Shown: positions 36,495 through 45,175, counted from the first letter of the stretch. The stretch is 64,000 nt of DNA from Stenotrophomonas sp. ATCM1_4 (GCF_004348115.1 NZ_QPFB01000001.1:2992028-3056027), one strand, 5' to 3'. The notes: generated from the sequence alone by a model not told the origin. Numbers and translations are program-made.

Positions 36495-36545
36495 ATACCA
36501 ACGGGGCGCAAATCCGTACCGTTTGTGGTCAAATACGCGCCTGAA

Positions 36546-36620
36546 GCGGGGGTGCCTGGTTTTCGCAGGCTGAGAGAGTCCCTTGGAACCTGATCCGGTT
36601 TGCACCGGCGTAGGGAGCTT
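36546..36620 (+). promoter_or_regulatory. TPP riboswitch (THI element)
   Basis: The conserved THI-box segments appear in order: GCGGGGGTGCC (36546-36556), GCAGGCTGAGAGAGTCCCTT (36565-36584), GGAACCTGATCCGG (36585-36598), and CACCGGCGTAGGGAGCTT (36603-36620). The CTGAGA and ACCTGAT blocks and the closing TAGGGA match the thiamine-pyrophosphate aptamer. It lies 71 bases ahead of the TonB-receptor start, with no obvious intrinsic terminator between them, so control is more likely at translation initiation or by Rho. Confidence 0.95.
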
Positions 36621-36691
36621 TGAGCAGCAGGCACACCGCCTCCATGGCCGGTTGCGCGTGCGCGCCTTCGCTTCGTCTCCCCCACCGGCTG

Positions 36692-38872
36692 ATGACGAAA
36701 CGAATGAACCGCTGCTACCGAATCTCGCTGTTGAGCGCTGCCCTGAGCGCGGCCCTGCCGCTGTACGCCAGCAACCTCGAAACCGCCGCCGAGCGCTCGC
36801 CCACCGAGCTGGCCGCGGTGCGCGTGCAGGCCGAGCAGCCGCATGCCGGGAACACCCAGTCCAACAGCTTCGGCGCCGGTGACTGGAAGAACACCCCGGC
36901 GTCGATCACCGTGCTGGACCGCGAGCTGCTCGACAGCCGCCACGTGCGCACGCTGTCCGAGCTGGCCTACAACGATGCGTCGCTGGGCGACGCCTACGCA
37001 CCGGTCGGCTATTACCAGAACATCGCCATCCGCGGCTTCGCGCTGGATACGGCCACCGGCTACCGCTTCAACGGCCTGAGCATGGCCGGCGAGCAGCGAC
37101 TGGCGCTGGAGAACGTGCAGCAGGTGGAAATCCTCAAGGGCGAGGCCGGCCTGGCGGCTGGCGTGATCGCCCCCGGCGGCGTCATCAACTACGTGGGCAA
37201 GCGCCCGGCCGAAGTACGCACCGTCACCCTCGGCACCGATTCGGAAGGCAGCCGCTATGCCGCGGTCGACGTCGGCCATTGGGTGACGCCGCGCATCGGC
37301 CTGCGCTTCAACGCCGCGTGGGATGACAGCAACTCCTATGTCGACAATGCCGACGGCCGCCGCAACTTCTACGCACTGGCCACCGACTGGCTGATCGGCG
37401 AGCGCGGCAAGCTGGAAGTGGATGCCAACTACCAGACCAGCGCGCAGCGCTCGGCGTCGGGCTACCAGCTGCTGGGCGCCACCGCGTTGCCGCGCAACGT
37501 GGATCGCAAGAAGATGCTCGGCCACCAGGCATGGCAGGCGCCGGTCGGCATCGACAGCACCAACCTCACCGCGCTGCACACCTTCGACTTCAACGAGGCC
37601 TGGCAGTCACGCGTGTCGGCCAGCTACAGCCGCTCGGTCATCGACGACAACGTCGCCTTCGCCTACGGCTGCTACTACGCCGCCGAATGCGCCGACGGCA
37701 GCGTGCCGGGCAACTACTTCGCGCCCAACGGCGACTACGATATCTACGACTACCGCAGCCCGGACGACACCCGCCGCAACCGCCAGCTGCGTGCCGAGCT
37801 GCGTGGCCAGTTCAGCACCGGCAACGTCGCGCACCAGCTGACCGTGGGCGCGGACTACTTCGACCGCACCGTGGACAAGCGTCGCAACGTCAACGAGTAC
37901 GTGGGCACCGCCAACATCCACGACAGGGACGTGCCGCAATTCGCACCCTCGCCGCTGCAGCCGGGCCCGTCGGTGCGCCGCCTGGACAGCACGCAGAAGT
38001 CGCTGTTTGTGCTAGACCGCGTGAGCTTCGCCGACGATTGGCAGCTGCTGGCCGGTGGCCGCTTCGTGCGCCTGGACGAGCGCGCCTTCGACAAGCGCGG
38101 CAACCTGGAACGCAGCAGCCGGCTGTCGCGCTTCCTGCCGCAGACCGCGCTGATCTGGAGCGCCAACGACGACCTCAACCTCTACGCCAGCTATGCGCAG
38201 GGCATTTCGCTCGGCCAGGAGGCGCCGTTCTGGACCACCAATGAAGGCACCTTCCTGCCGGCGGTGCGCTCGCGCCAGGTCGAGGTCGGCGCCAAGTACA
38301 CCCCGTCGGATGCGCTGACGCTGAGCGCGGCGCTGTTCCGCATCAACCAGCCGTTCCAGTACGCCAAGCCCGACGACAGCGACTACGGCTATACCTTCGT
38401 GCAGGAAGGCCAACAGACCCACACCGGGCTGGAACTGAGCGCACAGGGCCACCTCACCGAACGCCTACAGCTCACCGCCAGCGCCACCGCGCTGCGCGCA
38501 CGCGCCCGCAACAGCGGCACGCCTGCCTACGAAGGCCACCCGCTGATCAACGTGCCGAGCAGCCGCGCCAGCCTGCATGCCGACTACGCCCTGCCCTTCG
38601 CCGAAGGGCTGGGCATCACCGGCGGCTGGCGCTATGCCTCCTCCAACGTCGCCACCGCCGACGGCCGCGTGCGCGCACCGAGCTACAGCGTGGTGGACGC
38701 CGGCCTGCGCTTCCAGCACCGGCTGCACGATCACGCGGTGAACTGGAACCTGTCGGTGGACAACGTGTTCAACCGCTTCTACTGGCGCGACACCGGCAGC
38801 AGCTCCGGTGACTACTACCTGTTCCCGGGAGCACCGCGGCAGGCGCGCCTGTCGGTGACCATCGCGCTATGA
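36692..38872 (+). CDS. TonB-dependent receptor, probable thiamine uptake
   Basis: A 726-residue outer-membrane receptor. The signal region is MTKRMNRCYRISLLSAALSA ending LYA; an inner ATG at 36704 is also possible. The plug domain shows TPASITVLDRELLDSRHVRT, NIAIRGFALD and VEILKGEAGLAAGVIAPGGVINYVGKRP split across residues 130-170. The barrel ends in a typical aromatic/hydrophobic last strand (ARLSVTIAL). The TPP riboswitch immediately upstream and the PnuT gene overlapping its end by four bases (ATGA) indicate transport of thiamine or a derivative across the outer membrane. The sequence alone would also allow a siderophore-receptor-like fold. Confidence 0.9.
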   Translation: MTKRMNRCYRISLLSAALSAALPLYASNLETAAERSPTELAAVRVQAEQPHAGNTQSNSFGAGDWKNTPASITVLDRELLDSRHVRTLSELAYNDASLGDAYAPVGYYQNIAIRGFALDTATGYRFNGLSMAGEQRLALENVQQVEILKGEAGLAAGVIAPGGVINYVGKRPAEVRTVTLGTDSEGSRYAAVDVGHWVTPRIGLRFNAAWDDSNSYVDNADGRRNFYALATDWLIGERGKLEVDANYQTSAQRSASGYQLLGATALPRNVDRKKMLGHQAWQAPVGIDSTNLTALHTFDFNEAWQSRVSASYSRSVIDDNVAFAYGCYYAAECADGSVPGNYFAPNGDYDIYDYRSPDDTRRNRQLRAELRGQFSTGNVAHQLTVGADYFDRTVDKRRNVNEYVGTANIHDRDVPQFAPSPLQPGPSVRRLDSTQKSLFVLDRVSFADDWQLLAGGRFVRLDERAFDKRGNLERSSRLSRFLPQTALIWSANDDLNLYASYAQGISLGQEAPFWTTNEGTFLPAVRSRQVEVGAKYTPSDALTLSAALFRINQPFQYAKPDDSDYGYTFVQEGQQTHTGLELSAQGHLTERLQLTASATALRARARNSGTPAYEGHPLINVPSSRASLHADYALPFAEGLGITGGWRYASSNVATADGRVRAPSYSVVDAGLRFQHRLHDHAVNWNLSVDNVFNRFYWRDTGSSSGDYYLFPGAPRQARLSVTIAL

Positions 38873-39465
38873 ACCCGGCGATCCTGGAATGGTCGGCGGT
38901 CGCGGCCAGCATCCTCGGTGTGTGGCTGATGGCGCAGCGGCGGATGCTGGCCTGGCCGGTGGGGCTGGTGTCGGTGGGCCTGTACGCGCTGGTGTTCATC
39001 GAAGCCCGGCTGTACTCGGACACGCTGCTGCAGGGCGCGTTCGCCGCCTTCCTGCTGTACGGCTGGCTCAACTGGCGCAGACAGACGCAGGCCGAAGGCC
39101 GCATCGTCATCGCGCCCTTGGCCACCGGCCAGTGGACGCGCGACCTGGGCATCGGCATCGCCTTCGGCCTTGCCTTGGGCGCGGCCATGCACAGCTGGAC
39201 CAAAGCCGCCCTGCCGTGGTTGGACGCCATGCTCGCCGCACTCAGCCTGGTCGCGCAGTGGTGGCAGGCGCGCCGCCACACCGCCGCCTGGTGGCTATGG
39301 ATCGTGGTGGACGTGGTTTACGTCGGCATGTACGCGGTGAAGTCGCTGCATGCCACGGCGGGCCTGTACCTGGTGTTCGTCGGACTGGCGGCGATGGGCC
39401 TGCGCGCGTGGAAGAAGGCCGGCGCGCAGGACCGTATGCAACGACCGGCCTCGCCGGCCGCCTGA
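38869..39465 (+). CDS. pnuT: PnuT-type thiamine transporter (PnuC family)
   Basis: A 198-residue inner-membrane protein with about seven hydrophobic segments (ILEWSAVAASILGVWLMA, LAWPVGLVSVGLYALVF, LLQGAFAAFLLYGWLNWRR, LGIGIAFGLALGAAMHS, LDAMLAALSLVAQWWQARR, WWLWIVVDVVYVGMYAV, LYLVFVGLAAMGLRAW). The WLNWRR and W.LW...D..Y motifs are those of PnuC-family vitamin transporters. Position directly after a TPP-riboswitch-controlled TonB receptor, with a four-base overlap, points to the thiamine-specific PnuT branch rather than nicotinamide riboside. The thiamine kinase or pyrophosphokinase gene sometimes found next in this cluster is absent here. Confidence 0.88.
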   Translation: MNPAILEWSAVAASILGVWLMAQRRMLAWPVGLVSVGLYALVFIEARLYSDTLLQGAFAAFLLYGWLNWRRQTQAEGRIVIAPLATGQWTRDLGIGIAFGLALGAAMHSWTKAALPWLDAMLAALSLVAQWWQARRHTAAWWLWIVVDVVYVGMYAVKSLHATAGLYLVFVGLAAMGLRAWKKAGAQDRMQRPASPAA

Positions 39466-39561
39466 CCCCGGCGCGCGACGCACGGACGACCGTGCCGGTT
39501 CCCTCCCCTTCGGCGGGAATCGGCCAGGCCACACGTCCTCCCGCGCGGCCGGGCCTGCGCC

Positions 39562-40779
39562 TCAGGTGAGCGCCACGTCCGCTTCCGCCTTCATCGGCGC
39601 GCTTCCTGGCGGGGCATCCACCACCGGCAACGCCCACTCCACGCGATTGCGCCCGGCGCGCTTGCCGCGATAGAGCGCGGCATCGGCGTCCTGCATGGCG
39701 CGCTCCAGCGAGGCCTCGTCGCCAAAGCAGTGCGACACGCCCACCGTCACCGTGCAGCGCAGCCCCGCGTAACGGGGGCCTTGCAGCATCACCTTGTCCT
39801 GGATGGCCCCGCGCACCCGCTCGGCCACGCGCCGTGCCGCCGCATCGTCGGCGCCCATGCAGATGGCGGCGAACTCCTCGCCCCCCAGCCGGCACACCAG
39901 GTCGTCCTTGCGCACCGCGCCACGCAGCGCATCCGCCACGCCACACAGCACCGCGTCGCCCACATGGTGGCCGTAGTTGTCGTTGATGCGCTTGAAGTGG
40001 TCGACATCGACCAGCAACAGGCGAGCCCGGGCATTGGGCCGCCGGAACCAGGCGTCCAAAGCCTCGGTCAGGCCGCGACGGTTGAGCAGCTGGGTCAGCG
40101 GATCACGCGCGGCCATGCCACGGAGCGCATCGGTCAGGCGGCGCAACACCAGCCACACGATCGACGGCGGCAGGATGGTCGCCAGCGAGCACATATAGAC
40201 ATAGAAGACCATCTGGAACGGGCCATCCATGCTCAGCGCCGCCAGCCCGCCGCTGAGCAGCTTGATGAGCTTGATGACATTGAGCACGCAGATGCCACTG
40301 ATCAGCAACGCGAACAGCAGCACCTCACCGCGCAGGTCGCGCGCGAACGTGCGCACGCCGTGCAACAGCACCGCCACCATGCCGACGAAGCACAGCGCAC
40401 AGGTCGCCGCGAGCAGCGCATAGCGCGCCACCGAACCCCACGCCGCATCCACCAGCACCTGCACCACGGCATAGCCCATGCCAATACCGACCGATGGCCA
40501 CAGCAGGGGCACGGCGCGGCCAAAGAAGCGCGCTCCCCCCACGCAATACGCCAGCAGCGAGCAGAGCGTGAGCGAATGGTTGACCACGCTCATCCAGCTC
40601 CAACCCGCCGGCCCCTCCAGCAGCTGCAGCACATAGGCCATGCCCAGCGTGAGGTTGCCCACCGCAAACGCGTCCATGCCCATCTTCTCGCCATGCAGAC
40701 GCCGACTGATGAGCAGGAACATCACCGTGAAGCTCAGCAGGTAGACACACAGCATGCCTACGAGAAGGGTGGCGATCAT
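39562..40779 (-). CDS. Membrane diguanylate cyclase (GGDEF domain)
   Basis: A 405-residue protein. About seven hydrophobic helices fill residues 1-215 (MIATLLVGMLCVYLLSFTVM and on), making a membrane sensor module. The GGDEF domain follows (DPLTQLLNRRGL near residue 232, DVDHFKRINDNYGHHVGD). The active site is GGEEF at 299-303, and RKDD at 290-293 is placed as an RxxD inhibitory site, so cyclic-di-GMP product inhibition is expected. It should synthesise c-di-GMP. The signal sensed is unknown. It is convergent with the thiamine genes. Confidence 0.92.
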   Translation of the reverse strand: MIATLLVGMLCVYLLSFTVMFLLISRRLHGEKMGMDAFAVGNLTLGMAYVLQLLEGPAGWSWMSVVNHSLTLCSLLAYCVGGARFFGRAVPLLWPSVGIGMGYAVVQVLVDAAWGSVARYALLAATCALCFVGMVAVLLHGVRTFARDLRGEVLLFALLISGICVLNVIKLIKLLSGGLAALSMDGPFQMVFYVYMCSLATILPPSIVWLVLRRLTDALRGMAARDPLTQLLNRRGLTEALDAWFRRPNARARLLLVDVDHFKRINDNYGHHVGDAVLCGVADALRGAVRKDDLVCRLGGEEFAAICMGADDAAARRVAERVRGAIQDKVMLQGPRYAGLRCTVTVGVSHCFGDEASLERAMQDADAALYRGKRAGRNRVEWALPVVDAPPGSAPMKAEADVALT

Positions 40780-41035
40780 GGGGTGGTCGAGGTTGAAAAG
40801 CGCAGGTGCAGAACATCGCGGATGGCCGCCAGCCTGGGCAGCGGAATCCGGAGCGGAGAAATCACGTGGCGCGTATCGTACCCAATCGCACCGTTAAACC
40901 GGCCCTCTCCGTAATGGAACATCGGCAACGCGAGAGATGGACCTGACTCTTACGATCATCCCGGTTGATGCAAGCACCCGAGTATCGTCGGATGCTTTCG
41001 CACACGTAGTGGTCCGGCCTCAAGCCGGCACATAC

Positions 41036-41434
41036 TCAACCTACCCAGCCGGAATACATCTCCCTCAAGTACCGCGAGCAGCGGACGTCCCATCGGCCGC
41101 GCGCTTCCAAGAAGAGTGCTGCGACTTCCATTGTTGATCCAATGAGAGGATGCAACTCAGCATCCTCCTTTCCAACATCGCGCAATCCTACGAACTCATG
41201 AAATGCATGGTCCAAGTCGTTGGGCCCGTCGCCGTACTGATTCCAATGCCAGCGGTGCAGCCCTGGCAGCAGCACTTGCTCGGGCACGAACACCTCCCCG
41301 GGATCCAAACAAGACCGAATCGTCGCCTCCAACGCCCCGACATTGCCCAACAGCAAAGCGACGCCATGGGTCTTCCAATTCCCTGCATCGCGATACATGT
41401 ACTCCAGCACCGAGTAACTCACGCTCTCTCTCAT
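41036..41434 (-). CDS. Small conserved-looking protein of unknown function
   Basis: A 132-residue protein, MRESVSYSVLEYMYRDAGNW.., with a core YMYRDAGNWKTHGVALLLGN then ATIRSCLDPGEVFVPEQVLL, WHWNQYGDGPNDLDHAFHEF. The 'YRDAGNWK..G' plus 'D..HEF' pattern recalls small uncharacterised proteins seen in bacterial accessory regions; I cannot name the family. The start is uncertain: the frame is open to 41524 and a GTG just inside is also possible. It is divergent from the HNH nuclease gene and lies at the left end of a lower-GC patch. The 256 bases between it and the GGDEF gene hold no visible gene. Confidence 0.6.
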   Translation of the reverse strand: MRESVSYSVLEYMYRDAGNWKTHGVALLLGNVGALEATIRSCLDPGEVFVPEQVLLPGLHRWHWNQYGDGPNDLDHAFHEFVGLRDVGKEDAELHPLIGSTMEVAALFLEARGRWDVRCSRYLREMYSGWVG

Positions 41435-41547
41435 CCCATCAGCCACGAGAACAACCAGCAGCGAGCCTGACCTGGACGCGTCCCACGCATTGAGATGGAA
41501 GATTCCAGTCAGCTCGCCTACCATCCCTCGAAAGGGGGAAAGTCTGA

Positions 41548-42432
41548 ATGGCGAATGCGATCTTTACTGCTTCCGAAAGCTCTAGTTACGACGACCAGAT
41601 CGAGCGGCGTTATCACTTCCCGAAGACCTACTACGGCCAGGCCGCACAGGCCGTTGGCGATCTGATCGCCTACTACGAACCCCGCCGCGATGCCGGGCAG
41701 AGCAGCAGTGGCGGACGACAGGCCTACTTCGCAGTCGCACGCCTCATCAAGATTGAGCCAGACAGCACGCTCGACGGCCACTTCTACGCCTATTTGGATC
41801 AGTTCCTTGAGTTCGACCGGGCCGTTCCTTTCAAGGAAGGCGGCACCTACTACGAGTCGCTGTTGCAGAAGGAGGACGGCAGCACTAACAAGGGCGCATT
41901 TGGGCGCTCTGTCCGACTGATCCCAGCGGATGAGTTTGAAGCGATCTTGAAAGCGGGCTTCACCTCTGCGCTGGAGCCATGGGAGCTTGCAGACGAGGCG
42001 GACAGCGATACCCCCGAATCCACTCCTCGCCCCATCATCCAGCAGGTCATCTCCCGGCGATTCCGTGACAGGGCCTTTCGCAAACACGTGCGCAACGCTT
42101 ACTCCAATACCTGTGCAGTAACCGGCTTATGTCTCATCAACGGCGGCGGCCGGCCCGAAGTGCAAGCCGCGCATATCCTCCCCGTGGAAGCCGACGGTCC
42201 AGATACCGTGCGCAACGGCATCGCGCTGACCGCCACTGTGCACTGGCTATTTGATCGGGGTCTGATTAGCTTTGATGACCAGTACAACGTGTTGTTGTCC
42301 CCAGCTGGAGTTCCCGACGAGCTGGATAAGCTGATCCCATCGAAGCGACGGTTAACTGTCCCGGCCCACGCGGAGCAATGCCCGCATTCGACGTATTTAC
42401 GCTGGCACCGAGAGAATCGATTCAAACGCTGA
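41548..42432 (+). CDS. HNH-type restriction-like endonuclease
   Basis: A 294-residue protein with a C-terminal HNH_2 domain. The motif residues are visible as His209 (AAHILPVEADGPD), Asn223 (VRNGIALT) and His232 (HWLFDRGLISFD). The N-terminal 150 residues (YHFPKTYYGQAAQAVGDLIA, YYEPRRDAGQSSSGGRQAYF, AVARLIKIEPDS) resemble a PUA/EVE-like or recognition module common in modification-dependent restriction enzymes. GGGGGAAAG seven bases before the ATG is a good ribosome-binding site. Lower GC than the flanks and the accessory surroundings suggest a horizontally gained defence gene. No methylase gene is adjacent, fitting a stand-alone or modification-dependent nuclease. Confidence 0.82.
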   Translation: MANAIFTASESSSYDDQIERRYHFPKTYYGQAAQAVGDLIAYYEPRRDAGQSSSGGRQAYFAVARLIKIEPDSTLDGHFYAYLDQFLEFDRAVPFKEGGTYYESLLQKEDGSTNKGAFGRSVRLIPADEFEAILKAGFTSALEPWELADEADSDTPESTPRPIIQQVISRRFRDRAFRKHVRNAYSNTCAVTGLCLINGGGRPEVQAAHILPVEADGPDTVRNGIALTATVHWLFDRGLISFDDQYNVLLSPAGVPDELDKLIPSKRRLTVPAHAEQCPHSTYLRWHRENRFKR

Positions 42433-42495
42433 ATGCAGGGTCGAAGACCACGCCAGCGTGCCTTCCCGGCCACTCCCTTTTTTTGGACGTCACGC

Positions 42496-43215
42496 ATGGA
42501 TGCAACGAGCAGCTCACCCCGCCACACCTCCGAAGAGCCACCCTTCTTACTTCGGAGCTTGCATTTCTCTGACCTCAACCAACTGTTGGATCAGTATCTC
42601 AACGGCATAGACGGCGCCAAGCCGGGAAAGTGGGAGCGTTACTCACTGATTCTGGGAATTGGCGGGGCGGGATTTGGACTGCTATTGGGCACGACCTTGA
42701 ACGGCGTCGCCGGGGCAGTGGCCGCCTATGGCGGGCTATTTATCGAAACCATCGGCTTGTTGACTTACGCGGGACTGCAGATTCGTCGCGATTGGCATCA
42801 GTTCCGCCATGCGCGCGCCCACCACGCAAGCGAGCTTGAGTCCGGCTATCAGCAGTACCAGCATCTGGTAAAACTGACCCGCAGTTTTCCCTTGGCCGAG
42901 CGCAAGCGACGCCTGCGCTATATCCAGGATCGGCGCAACACGATGCATGATCGGCTAAGCCTTTTCACCGGCGGCATGGAAAGGCTGGGGGTCATTCCGT
43001 TACTTCTTGCCTTGTATTTGCAGTTCAAGGATTGGCGATGGGCCGACTGGAAGGCGATTTCCAACATCACCTTCGCTCAGGGCCTACTCGCCTTCATCCT
43101 AATGCTGGCCTATCTGTTGTTCTGGCATCTCATCCACCTAAGGGCACGGATTCAGGCCTATGAGCTCCTCCTGACCGAATCAAACAAGCGAGATGACGAG
43201 GAAGGCCGGGGGTAA
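42496..43215 (+). CDS. Multi-pass membrane protein with a central charged helix region, unknown function
   Basis: A 239-residue protein with an N-terminal soluble stretch, two or three hydrophobic helices (YSLILGIGGAGFGLLLGTTL, AAYGGLFIETIGLLTYAGLQ), a charged middle (RRDWHQFRHARAHHASELES, YQQYQHLVKLTRSFPLAERK) likely to be helical or coiled, and two C-terminal helices (MERLGVIPLLLALYLQF, FAQGLLAFILMLAYLLFWHL). It starts 63 bases after the HNH gene (ATG 42496; an ATG at 42433 directly after the HNH stop is in frame), so the two are probably one transcript. No family is recognised. A membrane partner to the nuclease is possible but unproven. Confidence 0.65.
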   Translation: MDATSSSPRHTSEEPPFLLRSLHFSDLNQLLDQYLNGIDGAKPGKWERYSLILGIGGAGFGLLLGTTLNGVAGAVAAYGGLFIETIGLLTYAGLQIRRDWHQFRHARAHHASELESGYQQYQHLVKLTRSFPLAERKRRLRYIQDRRNTMHDRLSLFTGGMERLGVIPLLLALYLQFKDWRWADWKAISNITFAQGLLAFILMLAYLLFWHLIHLRARIQAYELLLTESNKRDDEEGRG

Positions 43216-43267
43216 ATCGGGGGTGGGAACGAACTCTTACACTGTCTCTACGGGTCGTCCCCAGTAG

Positions 43268-43699
43268 CCGAGCTACCTTACCCTCGCCGGCACGCGGCGG
43301 AAGGGACGGTACAAATCGCACCTCGCCGCCAACGACGAACACCTCTTGCGATGCTATCGCTATATCGAACTCAATCCCGTCCGCGCCGGAATGGTGTCCC
43401 ATGCAGGTGGCTACCGATGGTCGAGCTACCACCACAACGCGCTGGGCAGAGCCGACCCGCTCATTCGCCCGCACGTCTGCTACAGCAGCCAGGCCCGCTC
43501 AGAAGCAGAACGGCTGCATGCCTATCGAGAGTTGGTACAGCAGGCCTGCGATGAAGACGCCTCCCGCTTCAGCAACCACATACGACATCAGCGCCCAATG
43601 GGGAGCGACCGATTTCGAGCAGCCATCGAAGCCCAGTACAGTCGCAAACTAACACCTAGAAGAACTGGCCGACCCAAGAAACAAGGACCGGAGACTTAG
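43268..43699 (+). pseudogene. Remnant of a REP-associated tyrosine transposase (RAYT)
   Basis: The readable frame gives YLTLAGTRRKGRYKSHLAAN, DEHLLRCYRYIELNPVRAGM and VSHAGGYRWSSYHHNALGRA, the C-terminal half of IS200-like RAYT transposases (compare the family pattern GTLWEGRYKS.L...YLL.CYRYIELNPVRAGMV). An in-frame TAG at 43265-43267 and the absence of the N-terminal HUH motif and catalytic Tyr region show that the gene is broken. RAYTs mobilise REP palindromes, and REP-like hairpins occur nearby at 44626-44645 and 45240-45337. The end 'CTCGACTCTGCCCCC' (about 43701-43715) is the kind of sequence often seen flanking such transposases. Confidence 0.8.
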
Positions 43700-43761
43700 A
43701 AACTCGACTCTGCCCCCTGCTTTCCTCACTCTGCCCCCACCCCCCTACTTATATTCAGGGG

Positions 43762-44525
43762 TTAGAGATTAACCGCACTTTTGTCAAGCTCGTAAGTATC
43801 CCCGTCCATAACCTTGCGGAGGATATCAACGGCAGCGTCGGTATATCGATGCCCCAACATCGCTGATTTGTGCCCCAATTTAATTGCAATGTGGTACTTA
43901 TTATCAGTAGAACGCATATCAAAACCAGATTGATTTTGAAGCAGATTAATCAGCTCGCTTGCCTTATGCCATGTCTTAAAGCCAAGCTTCTGAGCTACGC
44001 CGATTAGAGCGTACTTATAGTCAATATTAACCTTGGATGGATCCGCAATTGAAGTAACACCAAAAAGTTTCGCAAAACTCTCGCCGGATTCTACAGTCTG
44101 CTCTAGCTGCTGAAAATCAACCTCTACGTGCTTCTTTGGAATATTTGATCGAACAAGCTCCACCGAGCGCGCCATCAATGCACGTAACAGCTTCGTGTTT
44201 ATCTTCTCCAAATTTCCCGCCTGCCCGAAGGCTTTGAACACCCACTCAAACCCTGAAGCCACTATGCACTTAACTCGCACATTTACATCAGGCGCAACTG
44301 ATATGACCTTGTCTCGCGGCGGGTACGACGAAGCATCAACAGAATCATCCCACTCCAGTATGTATATATTAGGAATCAGGCCATCTCCAGCGCGAGTCAT
44401 TCGATAAACGTCATAGAGAATTGCCTTTATATTCGGATCCTCTGCGCGATAGCCAACGAAGAGCAGCGGATGGGTAATCCCCCCGCTTTTAGCGGCTGCC
44501 AAAAGTGGAGCTATGCGGCCATCGC
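43762..44525 (-). pseudogene. 5'-truncated SIR2-family protein gene
   Basis: About 250 codons remain. The segment HPLLFVGYRAEDPNIKAILY with DVYRMT is the end of a SIR2_2-type domain (LLFIGYS..DPN pattern), followed by an uncharacterised C-terminal part (GHKSAMLGHRYTDAAVDILR and others). The N-terminal NAD-binding half is missing. The frame runs directly into a tRNA-Leu 3' fragment at 44526, so the first residues that could be translated (SRGAQERTRTS) are antisense tRNA, not protein. Base composition is clearly AT-richer than anything else in the window. SIR2 proteins of this type are common in phage defence. This copy is probably dead. Confidence 0.75.
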
Positions 44526-44565
44526 CCGTGGAGGTTCGAGTCCTCTCCTGGGCACCACGACTCAA
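44526..44565 (+). repeat. tRNA-Leu 3' fragment: probable att site of a lost or remnant island
   Basis: Forty bases identical to 45129-45168, covering the end of the variable arm, the whole T-arm, the acceptor 3' strand, CCA and eight bases beyond. The 5' two thirds of the tRNA are absent. Tyrosine integrases usually recombine in this part of a tRNA gene. The AT-rich SIR2 remnant abuts the fragment on its left. Confidence 0.85.
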
Positions 44566-44573
44566 GAATGAAG

Positions 44574-44596
44574 AAACCCGCGAAAGCGGGTTTTTT
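44574..44596 (+). terminator. Terminator behind the tRNA-Leu fragment
   Basis: AAACCCGC / GCGGGTTT stem with GAAA loop and a six-T run. The same hairpin follows the intact tRNA at 45176-45198, so fragment and terminator were duplicated or inherited together. Confidence 0.85.
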
Positions 44597-45032
44597 CATG
44601 CCCGCGATCCAGCACGGAACAGGCGGTGCCGAGCCACGCTCGGCAAGCATCCCGGCGCAGCATGCCTGCGCTCACCCCCTGCATCACCCCTGCACGTCAT
44701 CGCGCGAACTCCTTCGCATCGGCCACGCACGGCGCCGCGGCCAGCGTCACCGCACGCTCACCGCCTCGTGCATCAACGATGCCACCGGCATTGCACTCGC
44801 CTTGCGCGCTTCCCCCCTGAGGGAAGACATCGCGCCCGCCACCGGCAACGCCTTCGATCAATCGCACACCGCCGGCAGCGTCCTGCGGTTCAACGCCGCC
44901 CAACAAGCGGATGAGCGCATCCACGAGGTGCTCGCACGCGCGTTGCCCGCCGCAGTTGATGATGTCCGCAGGGACGCGATGCAGGACTGATGCAGCGCTG
45001 AAAAAAACCTGCGCATCGCCTGCGAAATCCTG
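44597..45032. other. Region between tRNA fragment and tRNA-Leu promoter; REP hairpin, no confident gene
   Basis: It contains a REP-like hairpin GTGCCGAGCCACGCTCGGCA at 44626-44645. A plus-strand frame from an ATG at 44598 to 44990 (130 codons; ending ..ADERIHEVLARALPAAVDD then VRRDAMQD) has chromosome-like third-position GC in its second half. It has no ribosome-binding site and no family resemblance that I recognise. It may be a gene remnant. Confidence 0.4.
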
Positions 45033-45061
45033 TTGACATGTCGCGCGTTCTCCAACAGAAT
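45033..45061 (+). promoter_or_regulatory. Sigma-70 promoter of tRNA-Leu
   Basis: A consensus -35 TTGACA at 45033-45038, a 17-base spacer, and CAGAAT at 45056-45061 as -10. Transcription would start near 45068, eight bases ahead of the tRNA. Confidence 0.8.
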
Positions 45062-45075
45062 TCACGCCCTGAGTC

Positions 45076-45160
<85 letters not shown>

Positions 45161-45175
45161 CGACTCAAACAGATC

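Noticed and set aside
40937..41137. Short plus-strand frame MDLTLTIIPVDASTRV..
   Set aside because: It overlaps the end of the better-supported minus-strand small gene and shows no ribosome-binding site or recognisable sequence.
44526..44565. Coding start of the SIR2-type gene reading SRGAQERTRTS
   Set aside because: These residues are the antisense translation of a tRNA 3' end, a well-known artefact. The protein part begins only beyond 44525.
44598..44990. A 130-codon plus-strand gene between the tRNA fragment and tRNA-Leu
   Set aside because: Its start lies in the terminator tail, it has no ribosome-binding site, the first half crosses a REP hairpin and no family is recognisable. It is recorded only as part of the region description.
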